From: JADCRZ01 sp965200945
GTDB lineage: Bacteria > Bacteroidota > Bacteroidia > Chitinophagales > Chitinophagaceae
Assembly: GCA_965200945.1 (NCBI GenBank)
Contig: OZ241749.1
Span: 2,418,001 to 2,482,000 of the forward strand
Reading direction: 5' to 3'
Length of the DNA: 64,000 nt
Shown: positions 42,815 through 50,903 of the stretch, piece after piece
Position numbering within the stretch: position 1 is the first letter of the stretch
Layout of the letters: every line of letters begins with the position of its first letter
The notes under the pieces: model-generated
What the model was told of the DNA's origin: nothing
Database searches by the model: none
The model's input: only the letters and a program-made list of their open reading frames with translations
Made by a program: the position numbers and the translations under genes

Positions 42815-44170
42815 ATGCTTCACGCCATCCCCGCCAATGCCCGGTCACCGCATGCCCTCGATGTTGCCCTGCAGGATCTGCGCCAGCTGATCGTGCAGCG
42901 CATGCAGTCGCATTTCAACCAGCAACCGTTCGATTTTGCCGCGGTTGCCGGAAAGAGTATGGAGAACAATCCTTTCCTTGAAACAGCCAGGCAGGCGTTG
43001 CCCCAGCTTCAAACGCCGCAGGAATGGATCGTGCTGATGCTGGCGGTTGCCCCGCACATACAGCCGGGTTTCTTCGATGCCATCATGGCCGAGCACCTGC
43101 CGGGCGGCGGTGATTTTGCAGAGTTCGGCGGCGTAAAAGCGACCAACCACCGCGGCATGATCCCCACGGGTGAAACGGCCCAGTTCATCATCGGCGGCAG
43201 TGAGATAGATCAACGGCTGCAGGTGCAGGCACTGTTTGAAGACCAGCATTTCTTTTACCAGAACGACATCATCTGGATGGAATCCATAAAAGAAGGAGAA
43301 CCCTTCATGAGCGGCCGCCTCATCCTGGCACCGGAATGGGTGAACTTCCTGCTCACCGGCCGCGACAGCAAGCCCCGGTTCAGTCCCGACTTCCCCGCCA
43401 AACTGGTGCAGACGAAAATGACCTGGAACGACCTGGTGCTGCATCCGTTCACCGCCGAGCAGATCGAGGATATAAAACGATGGTTCCGTTTTCACCACGA
43501 GCTGGAAGCAGATACCAACTTATCGCGCAAGATCAACAGCGGCTACCGGGTGCTGTTTCATGGCCCGCCCGGCACCGGCAAAACACTCACGGCGGGGCTC
43601 ATGGGAAAAGAATTCGCAAAGGATGTGTACCGGGTCGACCTGTCGCAGATCGTTTCCAAGTACATCGGGGAGACAGAGAAGAACCTGAGCAAGATCTTCG
43701 ACCGGGCAGAGCACAAGGACTGGATTCTTTTTTTCGACGAGGCCGATGCCCTGTTCGGCAAACGCACCAACGTGCAAAGCTCGCACGACAAATACGCCAA
43801 CCAGGAAGTGTCGTTCCTGCTGCAGCGGGTGGAAGATTTCTCCGGCCTGCTCATCCTGGCTTCCAACTACAAATCGAATATGGACGAGGCTTTCCTGCGC
43901 CGCTTCCATTCGATCGTGCACTTCCCGATGCCCAACGCGCAGGAACGGCTCAAGCTCTGGAAAGGATCACTGCCCGCCACCATCGGCCACCATGCGAAGC
44001 TGGATCTGATGCAGCTGGCAGAAGCACATGAGATCAGCGGAGCCTCTATCCTGAACATCATGCAGTATGCCTCGTTGCGGGCGCTGAGCCGCGAAGACAG
44101 GACGCTCTCCCACGACGACCTGCTGGTGGGCATCAAACGTGAACTGCGCAAGGAAGAGAAGTCGACCTGA
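42815..44170 (+). CDS. eCIS AAA+ ATPase (Cis15/Pvc15/Afp15-like)
   Basis: A 451-aa protein. The N-terminal 220 residues are specific to this family (LDVALQDLRQLIVQRM, ILAPEWVNFLLTG). The AAA+ domain has Walker A GPPGTGKT (250-257), Walker B ILFFDEAD (304-311), sensor-1 region LLILASNYKSNMD and arginine finger RRFHS. Afp15/Pvc15-type ATPases assist assembly or cargo loading and are not part of the finished particle. Its place directly behind the cargo block fits a loading role. No gene follows for 737 bp. Confidence 0.92.
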   Translation: MLHAIPANARSPHALDVALQDLRQLIVQRMQSHFNQQPFDFAAVAGKSMENNPFLETARQALPQLQTPQEWIVLMLAVAPHIQPGFFDAIMAEHLPGGGDFAEFGGVKATNHRGMIPTGETAQFIIGGSEIDQRLQVQALFEDQHFFYQNDIIWMESIKEGEPFMSGRLILAPEWVNFLLTGRDSKPRFSPDFPAKLVQTKMTWNDLVLHPFTAEQIEDIKRWFRFHHELEADTNLSRKINSGYRVLFHGPPGTGKTLTAGLMGKEFAKDVYRVDLSQIVSKYIGETEKNLSKIFDRAEHKDWILFFDEADALFGKRTNVQSSHDKYANQEVSFLLQRVEDFSGLLILASNYKSNMDEAFLRRFHSIVHFPMPNAQERLKLWKGSLPATIGHHAKLDLMQLAEAHEISGASILNIMQYASLRALSREDRTLSHDDLLVGIKRELRKEEKST

Positions 44171-44907
44171 TCCGGAAACCGAAAAATAAAATCCCGGTTT
44201 CTAAATTTAAATTGTGATCTTTAGAGCTGATAGTGCGGGTGCTGTTTCCGCATCGAACCGATACCTGAAGTTGTTGTTGAAAAAACAGTCTGCCAATATC
44301 CTTCGGAGATGAAAAAAGCATTGTTTATGCTGTTCATTTCTTATCTGCCCCGGGCGATCTGATCCAGTGAAAGATGATGTTACCGGCTCCCGGCAGGGCT
44401 TTGTGAAGAAGAACAGATACATCGTTTATATAATTACAGCCAGGAAATTCTCTCCATGTGCGGATGAACCTGAGGATCGCTTTCCCGGAGGTTCCATTCT
44501 GGAATAAAAAGCCCAAATTTCTGTTACTGATGTGTCTGTTTTCCCGACTGAACGGATGAATGGCTGATCCATTTCCAGGCACCTTATCCTTTTCATTTTT
44601 TTTCATGGCAACCACTTTGTCGCAGGCGCATGCTGTTGCCGAAAAGCCGCTTTTGTATGAATCCGTATGATGTTAAACCCGTATTGTCTCGCTTTTTACC
44701 TGGTCTATTCCATCCATTCCGGATCTCCGTCATCATCCCGACACCTTCGATTAACCATAACCGATAACCATGCCTGCTTACCTTACCGACCTGCCCGGTG
44801 TCGACAGTTCCTGACGCCCGCCTCTTCAACCGCTATCCGGTTACAGATCACTGTTAGCTCCATTCCGTCCATTCCGAATCTATTATCCAAACAATAAACA
44901 AAACAAT
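44171..44907. other. Long noncoding gap before the sheath gene
   Basis: About 740 bp inside an otherwise compact locus. Minus-strand frames of up to 93 codons exist but look like chance. GAAACCG (44175-44181) pairs with CGGTTTC (44195-44201) before an AT-rich tail, a weak terminator for the ATPase unit. The word CCATTCCG recurs near 44711, 44860 and 44870. This gap most likely holds the promoter and control region of the structural operon (44908 onward). No exact TAnnTTTG was found. Confidence 0.5.
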
Positions 44908-46500
44908 ATGGCAACATACAAAACACCCGGTGTGTATGTAGAAGAAATCACCACCCTGCCACCGTCCGTTGCTGAAGTAGAAACAGCCATTCCTGCTTTT
45001 ATCGGCTTTACCGAAACAGGCGCCCGGAACGTACCCCGGCGCATCACGTCGCTCGTTGAATACACCGAATATTTCGGGGGCGCCGAACGCGAAAAGAACA
45101 TCACCGTGATCGTCGAAAAAAGCAGCGACGGCGGTCCCGACCAGCGTGTGATGAACGTATCATTCGACCCGGCTACGAAATCGAAGAACGTGATGGCTTA
45201 TTCCATGCAGATATATTTTGCCAACGGAGGCGGCCCCTGCTATATCATTCCCTGCGGCAACTTTGCCGACAACGCCAACAATCCCCGCACCGCTTACGGC
45301 GACGCCCTGCTGGTAAGCTCCCGCGAAGACGAACCCACCCTGCTCGTGTTCCCCGATGCGCCCTTCATTCTTGCGGCCGCCGATTATTACACCCTGATGA
45401 ACGACGCGCTGGCCCAATGTTCGCGCCTTGGCGACCGGTTCGCCATCATCGACGTGATCGATGTGAACGGCGACACCAAAGCCTCTGTAGCCCAGTTCCG
45501 GCAGGCCATTTCCGGCAACCTGCCCGACATCAAATACGGCGCCGCCTACTACCCGTATCTCAATACAACCGTCAACTACCGCTACTCGCCGGAAGACATC
45601 AATATTCTGCAGGCGCAGGATGAAGCGGCCGCCCGCCTCATGGTAGATACCAAAGACGCCGCAGCCGCAGCCCTGCAGGAAGCTACCACCGCCCGTACGT
45701 CGGCAGATGCCCTGAAACCCGCCTCCCGCGGCGACCAGGCCGACCCGGCAGCCAAACAGGCCTTCGCCGATGCCGATACCCGCGCGAAAGACCTCGAAGC
45801 CAAAGCCAAGGACGCCCAGGCAAAGGCCGATGCCGCCGGCAGGGCAGTCACCAAACTGAACTGGGCCGACAACAACTCCCTGCAGAACCAGATCAAAAAA
45901 ATGATCAGCACCGTAGGCGCCCAGCTCAGTCCGTGCGCCGCCGCCGCCGGTGTGTATGCCAATGTAGACAGCACCCGCGGCGTATGGAAAGCCCCCGCCA
46001 ACGTTACGCTCAACTACGTTTCCTCCGCCGCCGTGAAAGTGACCGAAGACGACCAGCGCGACCTCAACATCGATGTCACCGCCGGCAAATCGGTCAACGC
46101 GATCCGTTCATTCATCGGCGCAGGCACCAAGATCTGGGGCGCGAGAACACTGGCGGGCAACGACAACGAATGGCGTTATGTGAACGTCCGCCGCTTCTTT
46201 AACATGGTGGAAGAATCTGTGAAGAAATCTACGTTCTGGGCCGTATTCGAACCCAACGACATCAACACCTGGACGCGTGTTCGTGCCATGATCGAGAACT
46301 ACCTGCTGCTGAAATGGAAAGACGGCGCCCTCACAGGCACCAAACCCGATGAAGGATTTTTTGTCCGCGTCGGCCTCGGCCAGACCATGACGCCGCAGGA
46401 TCAGCTGGAAGGCCGTATGATCATCGAGATCGGGCTGGCAGCTGTTCGCCCGGCAGAGTTCATCATTTTACGGTTCTCCCATTTCATGCAGAAATCTTAA
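44908..46500 (+). CDS. Contractile tail sheath protein (Cis2-type)
   Basis: A 530-aa sheath protein. The start MATYKTPGVYVEEITTLPPSV and the end GQTMTPQDQLEGRMIIEIGLAAVRPAEFI-type sequence are diagnostic of phage/eCIS sheaths; the C-terminal domain includes WGARTLAG and YVNVRRFFNMVEESV. Subunits form the contractile outer cylinder. Between about residues 235 and 315 lies an Ala/Asp/Lys-rich helical insert (QAQDEAAARL to GRAVTKLN) of low complexity, likely a coiled coil projecting from the sheath surface. Only one sheath gene is present, unlike the three of Afp. It is the first gene of the structural operon. Confidence 0.95.
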   Translation: MATYKTPGVYVEEITTLPPSVAEVETAIPAFIGFTETGARNVPRRITSLVEYTEYFGGAEREKNITVIVEKSSDGGPDQRVMNVSFDPATKSKNVMAYSMQIYFANGGGPCYIIPCGNFADNANNPRTAYGDALLVSSREDEPTLLVFPDAPFILAAADYYTLMNDALAQCSRLGDRFAIIDVIDVNGDTKASVAQFRQAISGNLPDIKYGAAYYPYLNTTVNYRYSPEDINILQAQDEAAARLMVDTKDAAAAALQEATTARTSADALKPASRGDQADPAAKQAFADADTRAKDLEAKAKDAQAKADAAGRAVTKLNWADNNSLQNQIKKMISTVGAQLSPCAAAAGVYANVDSTRGVWKAPANVTLNYVSSAAVKVTEDDQRDLNIDVTAGKSVNAIRSFIGAGTKIWGARTLAGNDNEWRYVNVRRFFNMVEESVKKSTFWAVFEPNDINTWTRVRAMIENYLLLKWKDGALTGTKPDEGFFVRVGLGQTMTPQDQLEGRMIIEIGLAAVRPAEFIILRFSHFMQKS

Positions 46501-46526
46501 TATCAACCACCATTTAAAGAAATACT

Positions 46527-46958
46527 ATGGCAACATATCCCATCCCGGCGTTTCACTTCAAAGTGGAATGGAAAGGCAAAAACGTAGGCTTTTCAGAAGT
46601 GTCCGGTCTCACTCAGGAAGTGCAGCTCATCGAATACCGCGATGGCAACAGTCCCGACTACTCCACCATCAAGATGCCCGGACTGCGCAAGTTCAGCAAC
46701 ATCACGCTCAAACGCGGCATCGCGAAGGGCGACAACGATTTCTTCACCTGGCTCAATACCGTGAAGCTTAACACCGTCGAGCGCCGCGACCTTACCATCA
46801 GCCTGCTCAACGAGAACCATGAGCCTGTAATGGTGTGGAAGGCCCACAACTGCTTCCCCGTAAAAGTGGAAGGTCCGGGCCTGAAGGCGAGCGGCAACGA
46901 AGTGGCCATCGAATCGATCGAGGTTGCACATGAAGGGGTTACCATCCAGAACGACTAG
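46527..46958 (+). CDS. Inner tube protein (gp19-like, Cis1-type)
   Basis: A 143-aa protein of the T4 gp19-like tube family. It starts ATYPIPAFHFKVEWKG and contains FSEVSGLTQEVQLIEYRDG, LRKFSNITLKRGI and the end EVAIESIEVAHEGVTI. Hexamers stack to form the Hcp-like inner tube carrying cargo. It is 26 bp after the sheath gene; the two products are needed in equal large amounts. Confidence 0.94.
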   Translation: MATYPIPAFHFKVEWKGKNVGFSEVSGLTQEVQLIEYRDGNSPDYSTIKMPGLRKFSNITLKRGIAKGDNDFFTWLNTVKLNTVERRDLTISLLNENHEPVMVWKAHNCFPVKVEGPGLKASGNEVAIESIEVAHEGVTIQND

Positions 46959-47026
46959 TGCGGATCTGATCAACCACTTGATCTGCGACGGGGGCAAAGA
47001 AAAACTTTCATTCAAACCAATCCAGC

Positions 47027-47473
47027 ATGGCCGTTTATTATCCGCCGGCAGGCTTTCATTTTCGTGTGTACTTCACCGGTATCAATGCCACCACGGAAGA
47101 CGCCCAGTTTCAGGAAGTGGCCGGGCTTACGGCCGAGATCGGCGTGGAAGAGCTGCAGGTGGGTGGCGAGAACCGGTTTTCGTACCGCCTGCCCACCCGC
47201 GCCAAATATTCGAACCTGGTACTGAAACGCGGCCTGCTCATCAGTTCGGGACTCATCGGCTGGTTCAGGGACGCCATTGAAAGTTTCATCTTCAAGCCGG
47301 TCGATCTCAGCGTGGAGCTGCTCAACGAAAACAACAACACGCTCACCTCCTGGAATTTCAAACAGGCCTATCCGGTCAAATGGGCGATCTCCGATTTCAA
47401 GGCGCTGGAAAACGCGCTGGTGGTGGAAACCATCGAACTATCGTACCAGTATTTTACGCGTTCAACAAATTAA
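47027..47473 (+). CDS. Second tube protein (tube initiator, Cis5-type)
   Basis: A 148-aa gp19-family paralogue of the preceding tube protein: YYPPAGFHFRVYF, FQEVAGLTAEIGVEEL, YSNLVLKRGLLIS and the end LVVETIELSYQYFTR. In Afp/PVC the second tube paralogue sits between spike and main tube as an adaptor ring. Position before the LysM and spike genes fits that role. Confidence 0.9.
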   Translation: MAVYYPPAGFHFRVYFTGINATTEDAQFQEVAGLTAEIGVEELQVGGENRFSYRLPTRAKYSNLVLKRGLLISSGLIGWFRDAIESFIFKPVDLSVELLNENNNTLTSWNFKQAYPVKWAISDFKALENALVVETIELSYQYFTRSTN

Positions 47474-47479
47474 GCATCC

Positions 47480-47653
47480 ATGCCAGTACAAATCAATGAA
47501 ATGATCATCCGCGCCAACATTAAAGAGCCGGATACCGGGGCCAAGGCGGAAGCAAACCCGGCCGGCGGCGGCGGCGAGGTGAACAGGGAAGAACTGATCC
47601 GCGAATGCGCGGCGCTGGTGATGGAAATGTTACAGGAAAAAAACCAACGGTAA
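47480..47653 (+). CDS. DUF5908-like small eCIS protein
   Basis: A 57-aa protein: MPVQINEMIIRANIKEPD, a Gly/Ala linker (AGGGGE), then an amphipathic helix EELIRECAALVMEMLQEK. The pattern of an N-terminal MPxxIxExxIRaxI strand and a C-terminal helix matches the small DUF5908 proteins found in eCIS operons between tube and LysM genes. It starts 6 bp after the second tube gene and its TAA overlaps the next ATG (TAATG), so it is certainly translated with the operon. Its role is unknown. Confidence 0.8.
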   Translation: MPVQINEMIIRANIKEPDTGAKAEANPAGGGGEVNREELIRECAALVMEMLQEKNQR

Positions 47654-48375
47654 TGGCCGACAGTAACCTCAAGATCTATGCATACGACAAACCGGCCGGC
47701 AACTCGCGGCAGGGCGAGATAGACACGTTCACCGTCGACTTCAACCCGAACTCGTTTACGGTCAATACCAAGATCGAATACAAACAGCCGGAGGGAAAAG
47801 GACAGGCCGGAAACGACCCGACATTCGAGAAAATTCCGGCGCTCGAATTCAGCCTGGAGTTTACCATCGACGGTACCGGCGTGGCTGCGGAAAATTTTCC
47901 GCCCGACAAAAAAAACGAGTACAGGAGCAAGAAAAAAGATTACGTGAAAACGCAGGTCCGCCTGCTGCGCGATGTGGCCGGCATCATTTCTCTCAACGGG
48001 GAGATACACCGGCCCAACTACCTGGCCGTGCTCTGGGGTACGTTCTACCTCAACTGCGTGATGACGTCGCTGAACGTAACCTACAATCTGTTCGATGCCG
48101 ATGGTTCGCCGCTGCGGGCGAAGGTGACCTGCGGTTTCCTGGAACGCCTCAAACCGGGCAGCGGCGGCCGGAGCTCGAGGCTCGAATCGACCGACCTTAC
48201 CAAACAACAGATGGTAAAGGAAGGTGACATCCTGCCGCTAATCGCCAAGAACAACTACAACGATTCGTCGTATTACATGCAGCTGGCCAAGGTGAACAGG
48301 CTGAAAAATTTCCGGCAGATCCCGGCAGGCACTACCCTGATCTTACCACCAATGCAGGACACCAATGAGCAGTGA
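47653..48375 (+). CDS. LysM-type baseplate hub adaptor (Cis7-type)
   Basis: A 240-aa protein. The N-terminal part (IYAYDKPAG, FTVDFNPNSFTV, LEFSLEFTIDGTG) is the tube-binding region, and the C-terminal 55 residues (VKEGDILPLIAKNNYND to IPAGTTLILPP) are a LysM-like module. It corresponds to Afp7/Pvc7 (gp53-like), which joins spike and tube in the baseplate. I took the ATG at 47653, which overlaps the previous stop, rather than an upstream in-frame ATG inside the DUF5908 gene. It overlaps the spike gene by 11 bp. Confidence 0.88.
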   Translation: MADSNLKIYAYDKPAGNSRQGEIDTFTVDFNPNSFTVNTKIEYKQPEGKGQAGNDPTFEKIPALEFSLEFTIDGTGVAAENFPPDKKNEYRSKKKDYVKTQVRLLRDVAGIISLNGEIHRPNYLAVLWGTFYLNCVMTSLNVTYNLFDADGSPLRAKVTCGFLERLKPGSGGRSSRLESTDLTKQQMVKEGDILPLIAKNNYNDSSYYMQLAKVNRLKNFRQIPAGTTLILPPMQDTNEQ

Positions 48376-50131
48376 CAGCAATCCACTGGCCAACCGCGAT
48401 CAGGCTACGGACCGGATCAATTTCAGGATCCTGCTGAACGGCACCGCCATCAATGGCGAATATGCCGTCAGCTCGCTGCAGACGGTCCGGAGCTACAACA
48501 AGATCGCTTCCGCCAGGGTTACGCTGGCCGACGGTGACCCGGCCAAACAGGACTTTGCGATCAGCAGCAACGACGACGCCCTGGTACCCGGCACCGAGAT
48601 CGAGATCGCGGTCGGTTACCACGACCAGGCACAAACGATCTTCAAAGGATTGATCACCAAACATGCCCTGCGGTCGGGCAAGAACAAGCAGTCGTTCCTG
48701 ACCGTAGAAGCAAAGGACCAGGCCATCAAGCTGGCGCTGGGCCGCAGGAACGTGTGCTGGGTCAACAAATCGGATTCGGACATCATCGAAACCATCGCCA
48801 AACGCGCCGGCATCTGCGGCAAACAGCTCGACCTCGCCACCACGCCCCTGCAGCACGAACAGATGGTGCAGTACAATGCGGTGGACTGGGACTTTATCGT
48901 GAGCCGGGCCGAGATGAACAGCATGCTGGTGCTGACCGACAACAACAAGCTCGTGGTCAAAGTGCCCGACACGCAGCAGCAGCCGGTAAAAGAACTGACC
49001 TACGGGGTAGACGTCATTGATTTTGAATCCGAGATCGACGCTCCCTCGCAGGTAAAAGAAGTAAAGACACATGCCTGGAACTTCCAGGACCAGAAAGTGG
49101 AAGATTCGCCGGAAGCCAGCATACAGTTCAGGGAGAGCGGCAACCTGAAAGGAGAAGACCTGGCAGAAGCCATGGCGAACCAGCAAGACAACCTGATCCA
49201 CAGCGGCAGTCTGCGCAGCGAAGAGCTTAAAGGCTGGGGCAATGCCCGCCTGCTGAAAAGCCGGCTGGCCAAATCGATCGGGCGCATCCGGGTAAAAGGC
49301 ACCACCGAAATAAAGCCGGGACAGGTCGTAAAACTGAACGGCTTCAGCAAACGGTTCAACGGCAACGTGCTGGTCACAGGCATCCGGCACACCTACGACA
49401 AGTCGATCTGGGAAACGGACATCCAGTTCGGGTTCCCGGAGCAATGGTTCTACCAGCGCGACGACATTGTGGAAAAACCGGCCGCAGGGCTCCTTCCCGG
49501 CGTGCAGGGCTTGCAGATCGCCGTAGTACTGCAGCTCGAAGACGATCCCGACAAACAGGACCGGATCAAGATCCAGCTGCCGCTGGTCGACGGCAAGGAA
49601 GGCATCTGGGCCCGCGTGGCGAGTCTCGACGCCGGCAACGAACGCGGGGCTTTTTTCCGGCCCGAAGTGCAGGATGAGGTCATCGTCGGGTTCCTGAACG
49701 AGGATCCGCGTTACCCGGTGGTGCTCGGCCAGCTCAACAGCGGCGCGAAACCCGCACCGATCGAGGCCAAAGACACCAACCACGAAAAAGGATTTGTGAC
49801 CCGCAGCAAGATGAAGGTGATGTTCAACGACGATAAGAAGAGCATCTCCATCGAAACACCGAAAGGAAAAAAGATCGTGATCGACGAAGACGGCGACACC
49901 ATGCAGCTGCAGGACGACCACAACAACAAGATCACGATCGACGCCAACGGCATCACCATCGAAAGCGGAAAAGACATTTCGCTGAAAGCCGCTGCCGGCA
50001 ACATCAAACTGGAAGGCATCAACATCGAGAACAAGGCCAACGCGCAGTTCAAAGCCGAAGCCAATGCCAGCGCCACCCTGCAGGCTTCCGGACAAACCGT
50101 GGTAAAGGGTGGCATCGTAAACATCAACTGA
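48365..50131 (+). CDS. VgrG-like spike protein (Cis8-type)
   Basis: A 588-aa spike. It has gp27-like tube-docking domains (FRILLNGTAINGEYAVSSLQTV, IEIAVGYHDQAQTIFKGLIT, QYNAVDWDFIVSRAEMN), an OB-fold with VQGLQIAVVLQLEDDPDKQDRIKIQLPLV-type sequence and EVIVGFLNEDPRYPVVLGQL, and a gp5-like beta-prism end with repeated short strands (SIETPKGKKIVIDEDG, ITIDANGITIES). A trimer forms the membrane-piercing needle below the tube. No enzymatic C-terminal extension is present. The PAAR tip gene follows after 6 bp. Confidence 0.95.
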   Translation: MSSDSNPLANRDQATDRINFRILLNGTAINGEYAVSSLQTVRSYNKIASARVTLADGDPAKQDFAISSNDDALVPGTEIEIAVGYHDQAQTIFKGLITKHALRSGKNKQSFLTVEAKDQAIKLALGRRNVCWVNKSDSDIIETIAKRAGICGKQLDLATTPLQHEQMVQYNAVDWDFIVSRAEMNSMLVLTDNNKLVVKVPDTQQQPVKELTYGVDVIDFESEIDAPSQVKEVKTHAWNFQDQKVEDSPEASIQFRESGNLKGEDLAEAMANQQDNLIHSGSLRSEELKGWGNARLLKSRLAKSIGRIRVKGTTEIKPGQVVKLNGFSKRFNGNVLVTGIRHTYDKSIWETDIQFGFPEQWFYQRDDIVEKPAAGLLPGVQGLQIAVVLQLEDDPDKQDRIKIQLPLVDGKEGIWARVASLDAGNERGAFFRPEVQDEVIVGFLNEDPRYPVVLGQLNSGAKPAPIEAKDTNHEKGFVTRSKMKVMFNDDKKSISIETPKGKKIVIDEDGDTMQLQDDHNNKITIDANGITIESGKDISLKAAAGNIKLEGINIENKANAQFKAEANASATLQASGQTVVKGGIVNIN

Positions 50132-50137
50132 TCCACT

Positions 50138-50428
50138 ATGCCTTTCGCCGCCCGTATAACAGATATGCATACCTGCCCGATGGTGAGCGGCGTAGTGCCC
50201 CATGTAGGCGGTCCCATCCTGCCGCCCGGCGTACCTACCGTACTCATCGGCGGACTGCCTGCAGCCACGCTGGGTGATATGCTGGTATGCGCCGGCGGGC
50301 CCGACACGATCATAAAAGGATCGGCAACCGTTTTTATCAACAGCAAACCGGCGGCCCGCATGGGCGACAACACCGCGCATGGCGGCGTGATCGTGCTTGG
50401 CTGCCTTACCGTAAACATCGGAGGTTAA
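50138..50428 (+). CDS. PAAR-domain spike tip (Cis10-type)
   Basis: A 96-aa protein: MPFAARITDMHTCPM, VPHVGGPILPPGVPTVLIGGLPAA, then DTIIKGSATVFINSKPAARMGD. The conserved Pro/His/Gly pattern and length match stand-alone PAAR tips that cap the VgrG trimer and bind a metal through His and Cys. A single-domain form without fused toxin. Confidence 0.94.
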   Translation: MPFAARITDMHTCPMVSGVVPHVGGPILPPGVPTVLIGGLPAATLGDMLVCAGGPDTIIKGSATVFINSKPAARMGDNTAHGGVIVLGCLTVNIGG

Positions 50429-50429
50429 C

Positions 50430-50849
50430 ATGGAACAGCTACCGGATGATTTTATCGGAACCGGCTGGAAATTTCCGGTCGAGTTTAAAAAAGAACTGAA
50501 AACAGTGGTGATGCTGTCGGGAGAAGAAAACATCCGCAACAGCCTCGACGTCCTGTTCTCCACGCAGGTGGGCGAACGCATCATGCATTCCAGCTATGGG
50601 TCGGCGCTCTCCGGTTTCCTGTTCACGCCCCTGAGCAAAGGCGTCATCACCTATATGCAGGCCGTCATCAGCGACGAGATCCTGTACAACGAACCTCGTA
50701 TTGTGCTGATGAACGTGGAGATAGAGCAATCTTTTGAAGATCCTGGCCGGCTCGATATCCTGATCGATTACAAGATCGCTTCCACCAATAACCGGTACAA
50801 TTACGTGTATCCATTTTATCTCAAAGAAGCGACCAATCTGCAGCGATAA
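50430..50849 (+). CDS. gp25-like baseplate wedge protein (Cis9-type)
   Basis: A 139-aa protein: IGTGWKFPVEF, VVMLSGEENIRNSLDVLFSTQVGERIMHSSYGS, and LDILIDYKIASTNNRYN. This is the gp25/TssE/Afp9 family, which starts sheath polymerisation on the baseplate. GGAGG precedes the ATG, which lies one base after the PAAR stop. Confidence 0.93.
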   Translation: MEQLPDDFIGTGWKFPVEFKKELKTVVMLSGEENIRNSLDVLFSTQVGERIMHSSYGSALSGFLFTPLSKGVITYMQAVISDEILYNEPRIVLMNVEIEQSFEDPGRLDILIDYKIASTNNRYNYVYPFYLKEATNLQR

Positions 50850-50903
50850 AACCAGCCGGACGAGTCACCCCACGCATTCATGTAAAGGATAAACCAGAAA
50901 GCC

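Noticed and set aside
44334..44829. Minus-strand frames of 93 and 78 codons before the sheath gene
   Set aside because: They overlap each other, have mixed composition, and show no motif or plausible start; more likely chance frames in a regulatory gap.
48332..50584. A 750-codon open frame on the minus strand opposite the spike and PAAR genes
   Set aside because: The plus strand encodes clear VgrG, PAAR and gp25-family proteins here; the minus translation is a His/Val/Phe-rich artefact of codon bias.
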